Part shown: piece after piece, positions 12,001 through 23,700 of the stretch
How the letters are laid out: each line of letters begins with the position of its first letter
Numbering within the stretch: position 1 is the first letter of the stretch
Origin: Scenedesmus sp. ARA3
Lineage: Eukaryota; Chlorophyta; Chlorophyceae; Sphaeropleales; Scenedesmaceae
NCBI GenBank assembly: GCA_004335835.1
Contig: RWJK01001200.1
Location: 9,507-73,506 of the forward strand
DNA: 64,000 nt
Direction: 5' to 3'
Notes under the pieces: generated by a model
Database searches by the model: none
The model's input: only the letters and a program-made list of their open reading frames with translations
What the model was told of the DNA's origin: nothing
Program-made: the position numbers and the translations under genes

Positions 12001-15000
12001 AGGGATGATACATGTTGTGAAGGTACAGGCCATTCAGGTGAGGGATGATACATGTTGTGAAGGTACAGGCCATTCAGGTGAGGGATGATACATGTTGTGA
12101 AGGTACAGGCACCTGGGGATGCATGATATATGTTGATGATATATGTTGTGATATGTATGCATGATATGTTGAAAATATATGTTGTGAAGGTACAGGCACC
12201 TGGGGATGCATGCCAGGTGATCATAGCCCAGCTGCATCTACATGTTACAGCAATATGTGGTTGCAATTGAAGGCGGTATGAGTCATGCCGTGTGCACACC
12301 CATGGACACATGGCACTGTATGCCACGCAACATCCCTCTCCTCACTGCCTGCTGACGTGTTGCAGACTGCCTTGAAAGAAGGAGCGCCAGAGCTGGCCTT
12401 CATGGGCAAGCAAGTGCAGGTCAACCCCGCAGCAGGGCTGTTTGTCACGCTCAACCCTGCGGGCAAGGGATACGGCGGCCGCTCCAAGCTCCCAGATAAC
12501 CTGAAGCAGATGTTCAGGTGGGCTGATCCTCTTAGAACAGCACACCAGCTGGTACTGTCTGCTATGTGACTTCCTGCGTGATGCAGCTTGTCACAAGGCT
12601 TGCATGACGCAGTGTCACGGCAGGCCAACACACTGCACATACGTCTGTGGGCGTGTGATTCCTGGCTGCTTAACTGACAGGCTGGTTGCCAGGTCAGTAC
12701 CAGGCAATGAACGCATCGCGGAGGTGCATGGCTTTGCCTAGCCGACACTAATTGCTGCAAAGACACCCACGTTCCTGCTGCGTATGTACAATTGCACCGC
12801 AGGCCTATTGCCATGTCAGTGCCAGACAGTGACCTCATTGCAGAGGTGCTGCTAGCCAGTGAGGGCTTTGCAGCAGCCAGAACCCTAGCTGGCAAGCTTG
12901 TGGCGCTTTTCAGCATGTGCCGGGAGGGCCTGTCACGGCAGCAGCACTACGATTGGGGGCTGCGGGCGCTGAAGACATGCTTGGGAGCTGCAGGGCTGCT
13001 GCTGCGGCAGGTGTGGAGTGGTTGGGGTTTGGACAATGAGGATACTTTTTTGAGAGAGGATAGTTACATGTGGGTCCTGGCACCATCTTGGATGGTATGA
13101 GCCACAACAGGTTGAACACAGGTCTGAGACCAGAAAGGAGAGTGAGCACCGTAAAGCACACTGCACACCCTTGAGCACCAAGTCTCTCATGTTATATCCA
13201 GAGACGTTTTACTGCGGTGCCAAATGGCACCCCACCTTTCTGAGCTTATCCAAGTCTGCAACAGCAGGATCATGGTCATCCCAGGTGCAGCCGAATGACC
13301 GCTTGCCTACAGCTTCAAACATACTGTGAGAGAGAGAGGAAAGTCCTGACACAATGTTTCTTGGAATTCAAAGCACCTGATGCGTCGTCAACTTGCCGTC
13401 ATCACTGCTGCAGTGCATCTTGTGCATGCAGCACTGCAAGAGCCAGCAGGGGTCTGCTCCTCCAGACCCAGCAGCTGAGACAGCGCTGGTGCTGCGGGCC
13501 GTGTGTGCGACAAATCTACCTACGCTCACATTTGAGGATGTGGGTCGCTTCAGGGGACTGCTGGGAGACATTCTCCCTGGCACACAAATAATCGATACAA
13601 CCTGTTGTTTTTGCATCTGACTGCTTCCGTGCTGGCTGCGCTGATGTTTTGCTTGCAGCACCGCAAGAGCCAGCAGGGGTCTGCCCCTCCAGACGCAGCA
13701 GCTGAGACAGCACTGGTGCTGCGGGCCGTTTGTGCCACCAAGCTACCTACTCTCACTTTTGAGGATGTGGGGCGCTTTAGGGGGCTGCTGGGAGACATTT
13801 TCCCAGGCACGCCAATCACTGACACAACAAACCCGGAGCTACAGGCCGTGCTGCAGCAGGCGGCGGCTGACATTGGTCTACAATTGACACCACAGCAGGT
13901 GTGGCGGCAACGGGTATTGCGAGTGCTGTTGCAACACATGCACATAAAGCTTGAGCACTGAGCATTGAGCAGCAAGCAGGAACATGATGTGCTTACAATG
14001 CAGTGCTGAAAGCTGCTGCTGTTGCAACTGCATCTCCTTTGCTGTCGAACCTGCAGGTGGAGCGCATGCTGCAGCTGCACCTGGCCTGTGAGCAGCGCAT
14101 CGGCGTCATCATCGTGGGGCCCTCCGGCAGCGGCAAGTCAACACTGTGGCAGGTATGGCGGCTTGGACACAGCCACATCGCAAATATTGTCAGATACCAC
14201 AGCGTGGGTCGCATCTTGTTGCATCGTGCATGATCATTGTGGGGCCCTCCGGCAGCGGCAAGTCAACGCTCTGGCAGGTACGGGGGCAGCGCAGTTATAT
14301 TAGCCAACTCATCACTCAGATGCTACAATTTGAGTCATATGCTGTTGTGTACACATGTTTCAGCTGCCACGGCTGATGAGGGGGCGGGGGGCTGTCTCCA
14401 GCATGCTACGCAGGCAACACAACACCGCATGCTCCAACATATGCTGCATTAAAAGGGACTTCATCAGGCTCGTACTAAGATAGACGTCATCTATATGTGT
14501 GATCTTGCATTGAACATTTCACAGGTGTTGGAGCGCGGCCTGGAGCTGCTGGGATCGCGGCCTGTGGTGTACCGGCTCAACCCCAAGGCCATGCCAGACC
14601 CTGCAGATCATCTGAATGTCTGCTGCCTGATGCACTTGTTACGCAGGTGCTGGAACGTGGGCTTGAGCTGCTAGGTTCAAGGCCCGTGGTGTACCGGCTC
14701 AACCCTAAGGCCATGCCTCGCCAGCAGCTGCTGGGCAGCCTCAACCTGGACACCCGGGAGTGGAGTGATGGCGTGCTCACAGCAGCAGCCAGGAAGGTGA
14801 GTGGCTGGTTGTCGTGCCTGAACGGCAATTGTCAGGACTCATGCCTCGATTTTGGCAACTCATCAGGAGCACCGCTTGCTACATTTTCATACAGCAATCT
14901 GCAGACGCTGCACATGTTTGGTGTGTATGCCTGTATGCTCTTCCGTCGCTGCCTGAACCATGTCGTCCCGTTCTGGCTCGTTCAAGGAACCACATGTGAC

Positions 15001-17629
15001 AAATGGTGTCTCCTCTGATCTGCTGCATCTGCAGGTAGTGCAGGAGCGGCTGGAGCAGCGCAGCTGGATCGTGTGTGATGGTGATGTTGATACCCTCACT
15101 CACTGTCATGGCCTCTTGCCGCAGGCTCCTAGTGGATACACATGTAACTAGTAGTGCTGCTGCACGCCTCAACTAATGTCTGATGTGCAGGTGGTGCAGG
15201 AGCCGCTGGAGCAGCGCAGCTGGATTGTGTGTGATGGTGACGTTGACCCCGAGTGGATCGAGTCCCTGAACAGTGTGCTTGACGACAACAGGCTGCTGAC
15301 CATGCCCAATGGCGAGCGCATCCAGTTTGGCAGCAACGTCAACCTGATCTTTGAGTGCGACAGCCTGGCGTATGCGTCGCCAGCAACCGTGTCAAGGTGA
15401 GGCTGGCGCATCTGCTGTGGAGCTGATGTTTTGCTGGTATGCCAGTGTCAGTCAATCTTCATTCAGGCAGCAGCAGCACACACGTTCACACAGTGACATG
15501 CCTGCTTCACACTCCTGCACAGGTGCAGGAGCTGGCCTAGATTCACACAAAGGTTATGCTGCATCAGGATAACAAGAGTGAACACGCTTGATAATGCTTT
15601 GCACTTTCCACTGCCTGCAGGTGTGGCATGCTGTTCATGAGTGATGCTGCGGTGGACCCCGCATCTGTGATGGCACGCTGGCTGAGTCAGCACCCTGCTG
15701 CTGACATGACCGGCAAGGCAGGGGGATGGTTCAACCAGCTGTTCTCCAGGCGAGTGCAAACCATGCTTTGACCAGTGCAGCATCTGTGCACACCTCTGTG
15801 CATCTGTCCCACCCCAGCAGCGAATGTGCAGTAGCAGTGACTGCTGCCTGCTTTCTTCAATACAGCCGGCGGCAAACGCTGCCACTCATAGTGTTTAACA
15901 TTAACGTCCTGTCACATGAATAGTTGCACGACTGGCTGCATCCTTGGCATCTCTCGTAGCCAGTACTGGCTGTGTCCTGCAGGGTGCACAGCCTGGCGCT
16001 GTGGCACCTCGTGGCGGTGCCCAGCAATAATATTTTTGTGGCTGGGCCGCTGCCTGGTTGCAGGCTTCAACACTGACGTACTGTACTGTATGTTCTGTAT
16101 GTATTGGTTAATGCATGTAGGGCGCATGACCTGGCACTGTTGCAGCCGGTAGTGGTGCCCAGCACCAAGTTTGGGCTGCTGGAAAATGTGCTGTCGCACC
16201 TGGCCGCTGGCATTGACAGCAAGCGGCAGCTGGCGGTGGGGCTGGCCCGGGGCCTGGCCTACACAATGGGCCCTGAGCACAGAAAAGACTTCATAGATCA
16301 GCTGCTTAGGTGAGGATGCCTTTGAGTTGACTGACAGCACGTGACTCAGCCACTGTATGCATGATTTAGCAAAAGGCCTCGCCTACACGATGGACCCTGA
16401 GCACCGAAAAGAATTCTTAGATCAGCTGCTTACGTGAGGATGCGTTTATTGTAACTAGACAGCACGTGACTCAGCTACTATATGCATTATTTAGCAAAGG
16501 GCCTGGCCTACACAATAGGGCCTGAGCACAGAAAGGAGTTCTCAGATGAGCTGCTCAGGCGATGATGATGACACCTTTGGTTGCTGTCTGACAACTGGTC
16601 TAACTGACACAACGTTACTCAGCCAGCGTACACATGATCCTGCAAAGGGCTTTTCCAACTATCATGTTTTGTCTGACACGATGCGTTGCTGCTGTCATGC
16701 AGGCTTGCTGGCAGCGAGGTGGGCAGTGCTGACCTGCTGTCAGTGCCAGCCTCAGATGACCCCCTAGCCTGCCTGCTGCAGCAGCAGCAGGACCCCGCTG
16801 ACCTGGCTTTGCCCAACCCTGCGGCGCTTGACTACCTTGATCACCGGCTGCTGGTGACGGATGATGTGCGGGCGCTGCTGGCAGTGCTGGCTCCATGGCT
16901 AGCAGGGCAGCAGCCATTCCTGCTGGTGAGCTTCATGATGCTGCCAGGAGTGTTTACATCTGTCTGTTTGTGTCAGCACTTCTGACAGCTTGGGTTCTAG
17001 AGGGCTGTTGTGCACCGTCGGAAGAGGTAAGTAGTTCTCATAACTAGGCTGCTGGTGAAGGATGATGTGCGGGCGCTGCTGGCAGTGCTGGCTTACTGGC
17101 TGGCTGGGCAGCAGCTTTCCTACTGGTGAAACAACGCAATGATGTTCATTGCTTGAACCTTGCGCTCATTTGTGCATCTGTTGTGGCTCATACTTTCTGA
17201 GGTGGTGCCAGCACCCAGATGTAGCTATCCTCTCTTTGTCATGCTGATCGGGACCTGACAGCTGGGAGTGGGATGCCGAAAGGCAACGCAAGCGCTTTCA
17301 GCCACAGATGTAACTGATGGCGGGCTGCTTTACATTGCTGCTGATATACATGCTGCGTATCAGTGTCTCATGCAAATTTTAAAGCATTGCTGCGCTGCTC
17401 GTACATGCTGCTGCTGCTGCTGCTGCAGGTGGGCCCCGAGGGCTGTGGCATTTCCACACTGCTGGACTACTGCTTCGCGCAGCTGCCAGGCAGGGTCACT
17501 TGAAGTCAGTGAGAACTGCTGCTGCTGCTGCTGCCGCAGGTTGGCCCTGAGGGCTGTGGCAAGTCCACGCTGCTGAACTACTGCTTCACGCGGCTGCCAG
17601 GCAGGGTCACGTGAAGTCACTGAGCAATG

Positions 17630-17660
<31 letters not shown>

Positions 17661-17752
17661 AGGTTGGCCCCGCGGGCTGTGGCAAGTCCACGCTGCTGAA
17701 CTACTGCTTTGCGCGGCTGCCAGGCAGGGTCGCATGAAGTCACTGAGCAATG

Positions 17753-17795
<43 letters not shown>

Positions 17796-20700
17796 AGGTT
17801 GGCCCAGAGGGCTGCGGCAAGTCTACACTGCTGGACTACTGCTTCGCGTGTCTGCCAGGCAGGGTCACACTGGCCACGGTGCACTGCAGCGCGCAGACCA
17901 GCGCGGACACAGTCATACAGAAGCTGCTGCAGGTGAGCAGCTGCGTTGAATCCTTATGAAATGTCACTGAATAAGGGCGTGCAGCACTGTTTTCGCTGGT
18001 GCGGTGCTGACTCCAGCATGCAAGCCATTCTGCAGTGACCAGGCCCAGCCTGTAGTAGCTGCAAATACAAGGCCGCTGATTGATATGTGATATCTCAAGC
18101 CGCCCTGTGGTGCATGGCGCAGGTGTGCGGCAAGCCAGTCACCACCAACCAGGGCAAGTGCCTGCGGCCAGACGCAGGCCGCGTGATACTGTACCTCAAA
18201 GACATCAACCTGCCAAAGTTAGTACCACATTCAGTGTCAGTGTGTACAAGTGCACCAGTTGCGACTGGAATAGGCTCATTCAGCAGACATTTGGGGCCAC
18301 ATCTCAACCAGCATAGCCCTTGCAGTCAGCTCTACTGCTTGGAGCGCGCTACACAGACATGCATTACATTGCGTGCTTTCCTGCGTGTACAGGTCTGCAT
18401 GGAATCAGTGGCCTCATCTGCTGCTGTGGTGTGCTGTGCTGCTGTGGTGGTCTGCTGTTCTGCTCTGGTGGTGCGCTGTGCTGCTGTGTTGTGTTGTGCT
18501 GCTCAGTGGCCTCACTGGCTGCTGTGGTGTGCTGCTTGCTGCAGGCCGGACAAGTACCAGACGATGCAGGTGGTGGCGTTTGTGCAGCAGCTGCTCACGC
18601 ATGGCGGCTACTATGATGAGCACCTGGAGTTCATACGCGTGGAGCGCGTGCAGGTAAGTGCACGTACGAAGAAGTTGCTCAAAAAACTACGTACCTTGCA
18701 GTAAACATCCTTCTCATTGAGCAGTCGCCATGCATGCACGGCCTCCATGTAACCTGTTGTGCTGTCACGCTTGTTGGCATACGTGACATAATTCATGAAG
18801 GCAATACTTCACCAGATCCACTGAATGAATTGATCGGCTCCTGCTGTCCCCGCTGCTGTAACCTGCCGCAGGTTGTTGCCAGCATGGTCCCCGGGAGCGC
18901 CGCAGGGCACAGCGTACTCAGCAAACGTTTCACCGCGCGCATGCGGCTAGCTGTGATGGGCTACCCTGATGCTCAGCAGCTGGAGGCAGTCTACACGCGC
19001 ATGCTGCAGCAGGTGCGTTTGTATGTGAGGGTGTGCAATTAAGCAAGGAAAGCTAGGCTGAGCAGGTGTGGCTGACTGTGATGGGCTACCCTGAACCTCA
19101 GCAGCTGGAGGCAGTGTACACGCGTTGCTGCAGCAGGTGGGTTTGTAACTGCGGATTTGGGGATGCATCTGGGCAACAGCTGTTTGCCTATGAAGCTGCA
19201 GTTGAGTTGCTGCACATGCATTTGAGCAAGTGCGGGTAGGCTGAGCAGGTGTGGCTGGCTGTGATGGGCTACCCTGAACCCCAGCAGCTGGAAGCAGTGT
19301 ACACGCGCATGCTGCAGCAGGTGCGTGTCTGTTTTTGTTGTACAACACGCAGCTGTAAAGTGATTATGTAAACTGCTGAATCTGCCAAAAGGTTCATGTC
19401 AGTCCACTCACTGGCTGCGGTTGATGTGCTGTTGGGTTTTGTGCATGCAGGCGTTCGGCAGCAGCACTCAGAAGCAGGCCGCTGCGCTGGCAGGCCAGGC
19501 TGGCAGCTACGCACGCTGCCTGGTGCAGCTGTATCAGCAGGTGCAGGCGGCCTTTGGCAGCAGCTGTGGCAGCGGCGGCGGCAAGGTGCACTGCAGCTTC
19601 AACCCTAGGCACCTGACGTCGACTGTGCAGGGACTGCAGAGGTGAGATAGTCTGTGTGCATCACAAAGCACCAAAACCATGCAATGCGCAGTGACACAAA
19701 AACCATGTTCCAGGTGTGAGTACCTGTGCATTAAGCTTCATCATCAGTTTCTGTGTGCTGCTATGCCTCCACCAAGCTTCTGGCTGCCTTGTGTGCAACG
19801 TAACATCACATGTAAATAAAGTAACGTCATTGTTAAACATCTCTCTGGCTGCTTGCAGGTATGACCTGACCCAGGTTGATGTGGAGGCTGTCGCTGCTGA
19901 GGTGCTGGCCACCTTTGGCGGCTGCCTTGTGTGTGTCTGACGTAACACAACGTAACATGATTTTAAATCTTCTGGCTGCCTACAGGTACGACCTGACCCA
20001 GGTTGATTTGGTGGAGGCTGTCGCTGCCGAGGCGCTGGCCACCTTTGGCGGCTGCCTTGTGCGTGCAATGTAACACAACATAACATGATTTGAATCTCGC
20101 TGGCTGCCTGCAGGTACGACCTGTCCCGAGTTGATGTGGTGGAGGCTGTTGCTGCTGAGGTGCTGGCCACCTCTCCGGCTGCCTTGTGTGTCTCTGACAT
20201 AACATGACGTAACATTACTCAATCGAATCTCGCTTGCTGCCTGCAGGTACGACCTGACCCGGGTTGATGTGGTGGAGGCTGTTGCTGCGGAGGTGTTGGC
20301 CACCTTCGGCGGCTGCCTTGTGCGTGTAATGTAACACAACATAGCATGATTTTCAATCTCGCTGGCTGCCTGCAGGTACGACCTGTCTCAGGTTGATGTG
20401 GTGGAGGCCGTTGCTGCCGAGGTGCTGACCACCTTTGGCAGCTGCCCTGTGTGTCTCTGACGTAACATAACGTAACATTGCTTATGCAATTCTCTTTGGC
20501 TGCCTACAGGTATGACCTGTCCCAGGTTGATGCGGTGGAGGCTGTTGCTGCGGAGGCCCTGGCCACCTTTGGCGGCTGCCTGCCTGACGCAGCAGCACGG
20601 CAGCTGGAGGAGCTGCTGCTGGCTGCTCTCAGAAGCAGCCTGGGGTACAGAGGTGCGGATTTTGTTTCTCTTTAGGATCTGTGACCTTACCAGCAGCGCA

Positions 20701-23700
20701 GGAAATGCCTTCGCTGTAGAACACCTGTGATTTGATGCCAAGTGTAGCATCCTGGAGCTTATGGTAAGCTGAACTCATCATGCACAGCAAAATCCAAGGC
20801 GATCAGTGTGAAGTAACACATACATGGATTCCTTTGCTGCTGCAGGTGGCCTGCCGTCTGGGCAGCTCTTCAGCAGCCTCGCGCTCTCCCCAGAGGCCCG
20901 CGCTGCTGCCGCTGCTGCCGACAGCCCTGTGCCCCTCAGCAGGCTCAGCCTGGATGATGCTGGTGGGCTGGCAGCTGGTGCGCTGCGCAGCTTCAGCCGA
21001 GAGGTGGCTGACACACCGCTGCTGCTGGTGCCACAGGTGCGGGCGGCATAGAGATAGGGGGTCATATTGGTGTGAGCATGCATGCATCTCAGCAGGCTCA
21101 GCCTGGATGATGCTGGCGGGCTGGCGGCTGGCTTTCTGCGCAGCTTTACCAGGGAGGTGGCAGACACGCCGCTGCTGCTGGTGCCACAGGTATTGGTTTG
21201 AGCTGAGTCGAGGGGCATGGCTATGCACAAAATGTCATAATGCAGCTAGACTGCCCCAACAGCTTTCCCCTTGCTGGCACAATACGTGTGTACAGGGTGC
21301 ATACCAGTGCCCGTCGGCAGCTCAAATCACGATGTGGCCTTTTTGTTCCACCTGAGCTGTGTGAATATTATACCTTATCGTCTTGCCCCTGCACTTTGAT
21401 GCACAGCATCATGCAGGCTCTGGATTGCATTGCAGCGCTGGACCCTTGCCTGTCACTGCCTGTGGTCAGCGCTTTCTGCTTCACCTAACCTATGTGAATC
21501 AACCTACCCTGCCCCGTCTTGCTGCTGCGGTGATGCACCACACAGGCTCTGGAGCGCATCGCAGCGCTTGACCGCTGCCTGTCCGTGCCGTCCGGGGCGG
21601 TGCTGCTAGTAGGCCCTGCCGGCAGCGGCCGCCGCAGCCTGGCGCACCTGGTGGCGCATGCGCATGGCATGACTTGGTGCAGCCCCCGCATTAGCAGGTG
21701 CGGTTGTTTGTAGGGTGATTAATGACTAGTCTACTGAACAGTGCAGGCTACTGTCTGCTTCTGTGAAGCTTGTTCATACTCTGCTTCCTGTGTCATGCAC
21801 ATGGCATGGCCTGGTGCAGCCCCCGCATTAGCAGGTGGGTGTGATGCTACATTGGGACGCCTGCAGACTAAATGGCGACGGCCGCTGCTAGTGCTGTGTG
21901 TCTGCGTTGACCCACCTGCTCCTGCGGTGATATTTGCTGTGGCTGTTCGTATGCATATGCATGCCCTTGCATGAATGCGTTGTTTTTCATCTCACCCTGC
22001 TACCTGTCCCAAGCACGCTGAACATTGGCTGTTGCTGCAGGCGCTTTGATGCTGCTGCCTTCCGCTCGGAGCTGAAGGAGGTGCTGCGGGCAGCAGGCGT
22101 TGAAGGCACCCCGCTGCTGCTCTTCCTAGAAGAGCGGCACCTGGCTGATGACCCAGGTAGGCGGGGTTATCTGTGCTTCGTTACATGAGCCTGCTGTCAT
22201 TATAATCCTGCTGCAGCTGAGTGTTTTACAGCATACAGCTGCACGATTTTGATCTAGCTTTGAGGGCACCCGGCTGCTGCTGTGCCTGGAGGAGAGGAAC
22301 CTGCCTGTTGACCCAGGTGGGTGGCAATTTTAAATGCTTAATCAATGATCTCTGTTATGTTGTCACATATGTCAAGGTTCCATTGTCACAATGTTCAGGA
22401 TGATGCTGTCACCAGCGTAACATAGCAGCAGCTGCTGCTTGCTGTTCTTACTTTGGCAATTACACATTAAAATGCCAGCATGTGGTGAAATACTGGCGAA
22501 CTTCCCCTGCTGCTGCTGCCAGGTCTGCTGGAGCTGCTGAACTGCCTGCTGTCTGTGAGCGAGGTGCCTGGCCTTTGTAATGCCTTGTTGACTTTGGCTG
22601 CCTCAGCTGACTCCACAACTATGTGCTGACAAACCATCATGCTGACACGCTGATGGCGCTTTCCCCTGCTGTATTTTGGCCAGGTGTGCTGGAGCTGCTG
22701 AACTGCCTGCTGTCTGCTGGCGAGGTGCCTGGCCTGTTTGGGCCTTGTACTTCTGTATCAGGCCTGATGGTCTTGCACTGCTGACTCTTGTAACTATGCA
22801 CTGACCTGCCGATAAACTTGACCTGCTGCCTGCTGCTGCTAGGTGTGCTGGAGCTGCTCAACTGCCTGCTGTCAGCTGGTGAGGTGCCTGGCCTGTTTGG
22901 GCCTGATGAGCTGGCCAAGGACATGGCAGCACTGGAGGCAAAGCGCGCGGCAGACAGCCACTACCAGGTAAGCTGCTTTATAATGGTGTGGCTGCTTATG
23001 TCACATATAGAATGATGGTTGACGAAACAGTTGCTGCCAGGAGATGACGCTTGCTGCTTGCTGTTGATTGACTGTGCACGCCTAGGTTTACAATCTGGCG
23101 ATACGATAAGGGGCTCGTGAAGCAGTCATGCATACTTCCGCACCCACCTGCGCCGCCACCTGCAGAGTTGATGCTACTCAACCAGGACGACGTGCCTGCG
23201 TTTGACGTGTTCTATGTTTGAATCGCCCACAGAACCCGCCACGTAGCTGCGCCTACTTCCAGGCGCACCTGCGCTGCCGCCTGCAAGGCAGATGCCCATC
23301 ACACACTAGAACAAGCCTATGTTTGGACCATCTCATGTGTTGTCCTGCTTTTTAAATCCACGCAGGGCCCACCCAGCAATTATGCCTACTTCCTCTCCCT
23401 GCTGCGCCGCAACCTGCGCATCACCATCGCCCTGGACCCCGCTGCTGAGGGTTTTGCAGCGCGGCTGGAGCAGAACCCTGCGCTGGTCAACCGCTGCAGC
23501 CTGCTGAGCTGGCAGGGCTGGAGCGATGCCAGCCTTACTGCAATCGCACAGGGCAGGCTGCAGGTAAGCAGGAGCAGCAATTTTGTTATTCTGTGAGAGG
23601 TGGCTAGAGTGTGCTGCCATGCCAGAGCAGCCACAACGTGTGTCACGCATGCACCCCAGATAGCTTGTTAGCCGGGTAAAGCATATATGTTTACTAGCCT

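Larger units (their letters stand above)
10950..13010 (+). other. AAA1 module, main ATPase site
   Basis: Exons 10950-11050, 11350-11467, 11799-11957, 12366-12517 and 12803-13010. The Walker A motif GPAGTGKT lies at 11405-11428. The Walker B region CFDEFNRL is in exon 11799-11957. The module continues with [20 protein letters not shown] and ends with [11 protein letters not shown], all typical of the catalytic AAA1 domain of dynein heavy chains. All key residues are present, so this site should hydrolyse ATP. Intron 11958-12365 contains a 40-bp minisatellite made from the end of the Walker B exon. Confidence 0.92.
13659..16309 (+). other. AAA2 module
   Basis: Exons 13659-13898, 14057-14152, 14647-14796, 15191-15396, 15621-15749 and 16121-16309. 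The Walker [10 protein letters not shown] is in exon 14057-14152. Conserved text further on includes [29 protein letters not shown] and the C-terminal [11 protein letters not shown]2 of dyneins binds nucleotide structurally. Nearly every exon has partial copies nearby: 13428-13610 upstream of the first, 14230-14278 (a second Walker A), 14525-14600, 15034-15090, 15982-16030, and two at 16375-16560. The exon 15621-15749 appears to use a GC donor (gcgagt). Confidence 0.88.
16703..20652 (+). other. AAA3 module
   Basis: Exons 16703-16925, 17798-17932, 18123-18217, 18545-18653, 18872-19012, 19451-19641 and 20510-20652. The Walker A GPEGCGKS opens exon 17798-17932 and is followed by [10 protein letters not shown]. 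The Walker B region reads [13 protein letters not shown] (18181-18217), and VVASMVPGS follows, as in dynein-2. In other dyneins AAA3 gates release from the microtubule. The module is bloated by two large decoy arrays, one of its Walker A exon and one of the exon starting YDLSQVD. Confidence 0.88.

Noticed and set aside
18406..18543. Coding array of Cys-rich residues
   Set aside because: The TGCTGTGGTGTGCTG tract is low-complexity intron sequence before the acceptor at 18544.
19857..20652. CRISPR-like array (regular ~128-bp spacing)
   Set aside because: The units encode a dynein exon start with splice sites and the genome is eukaryotic; there are no short palindromic repeats or cas genes.
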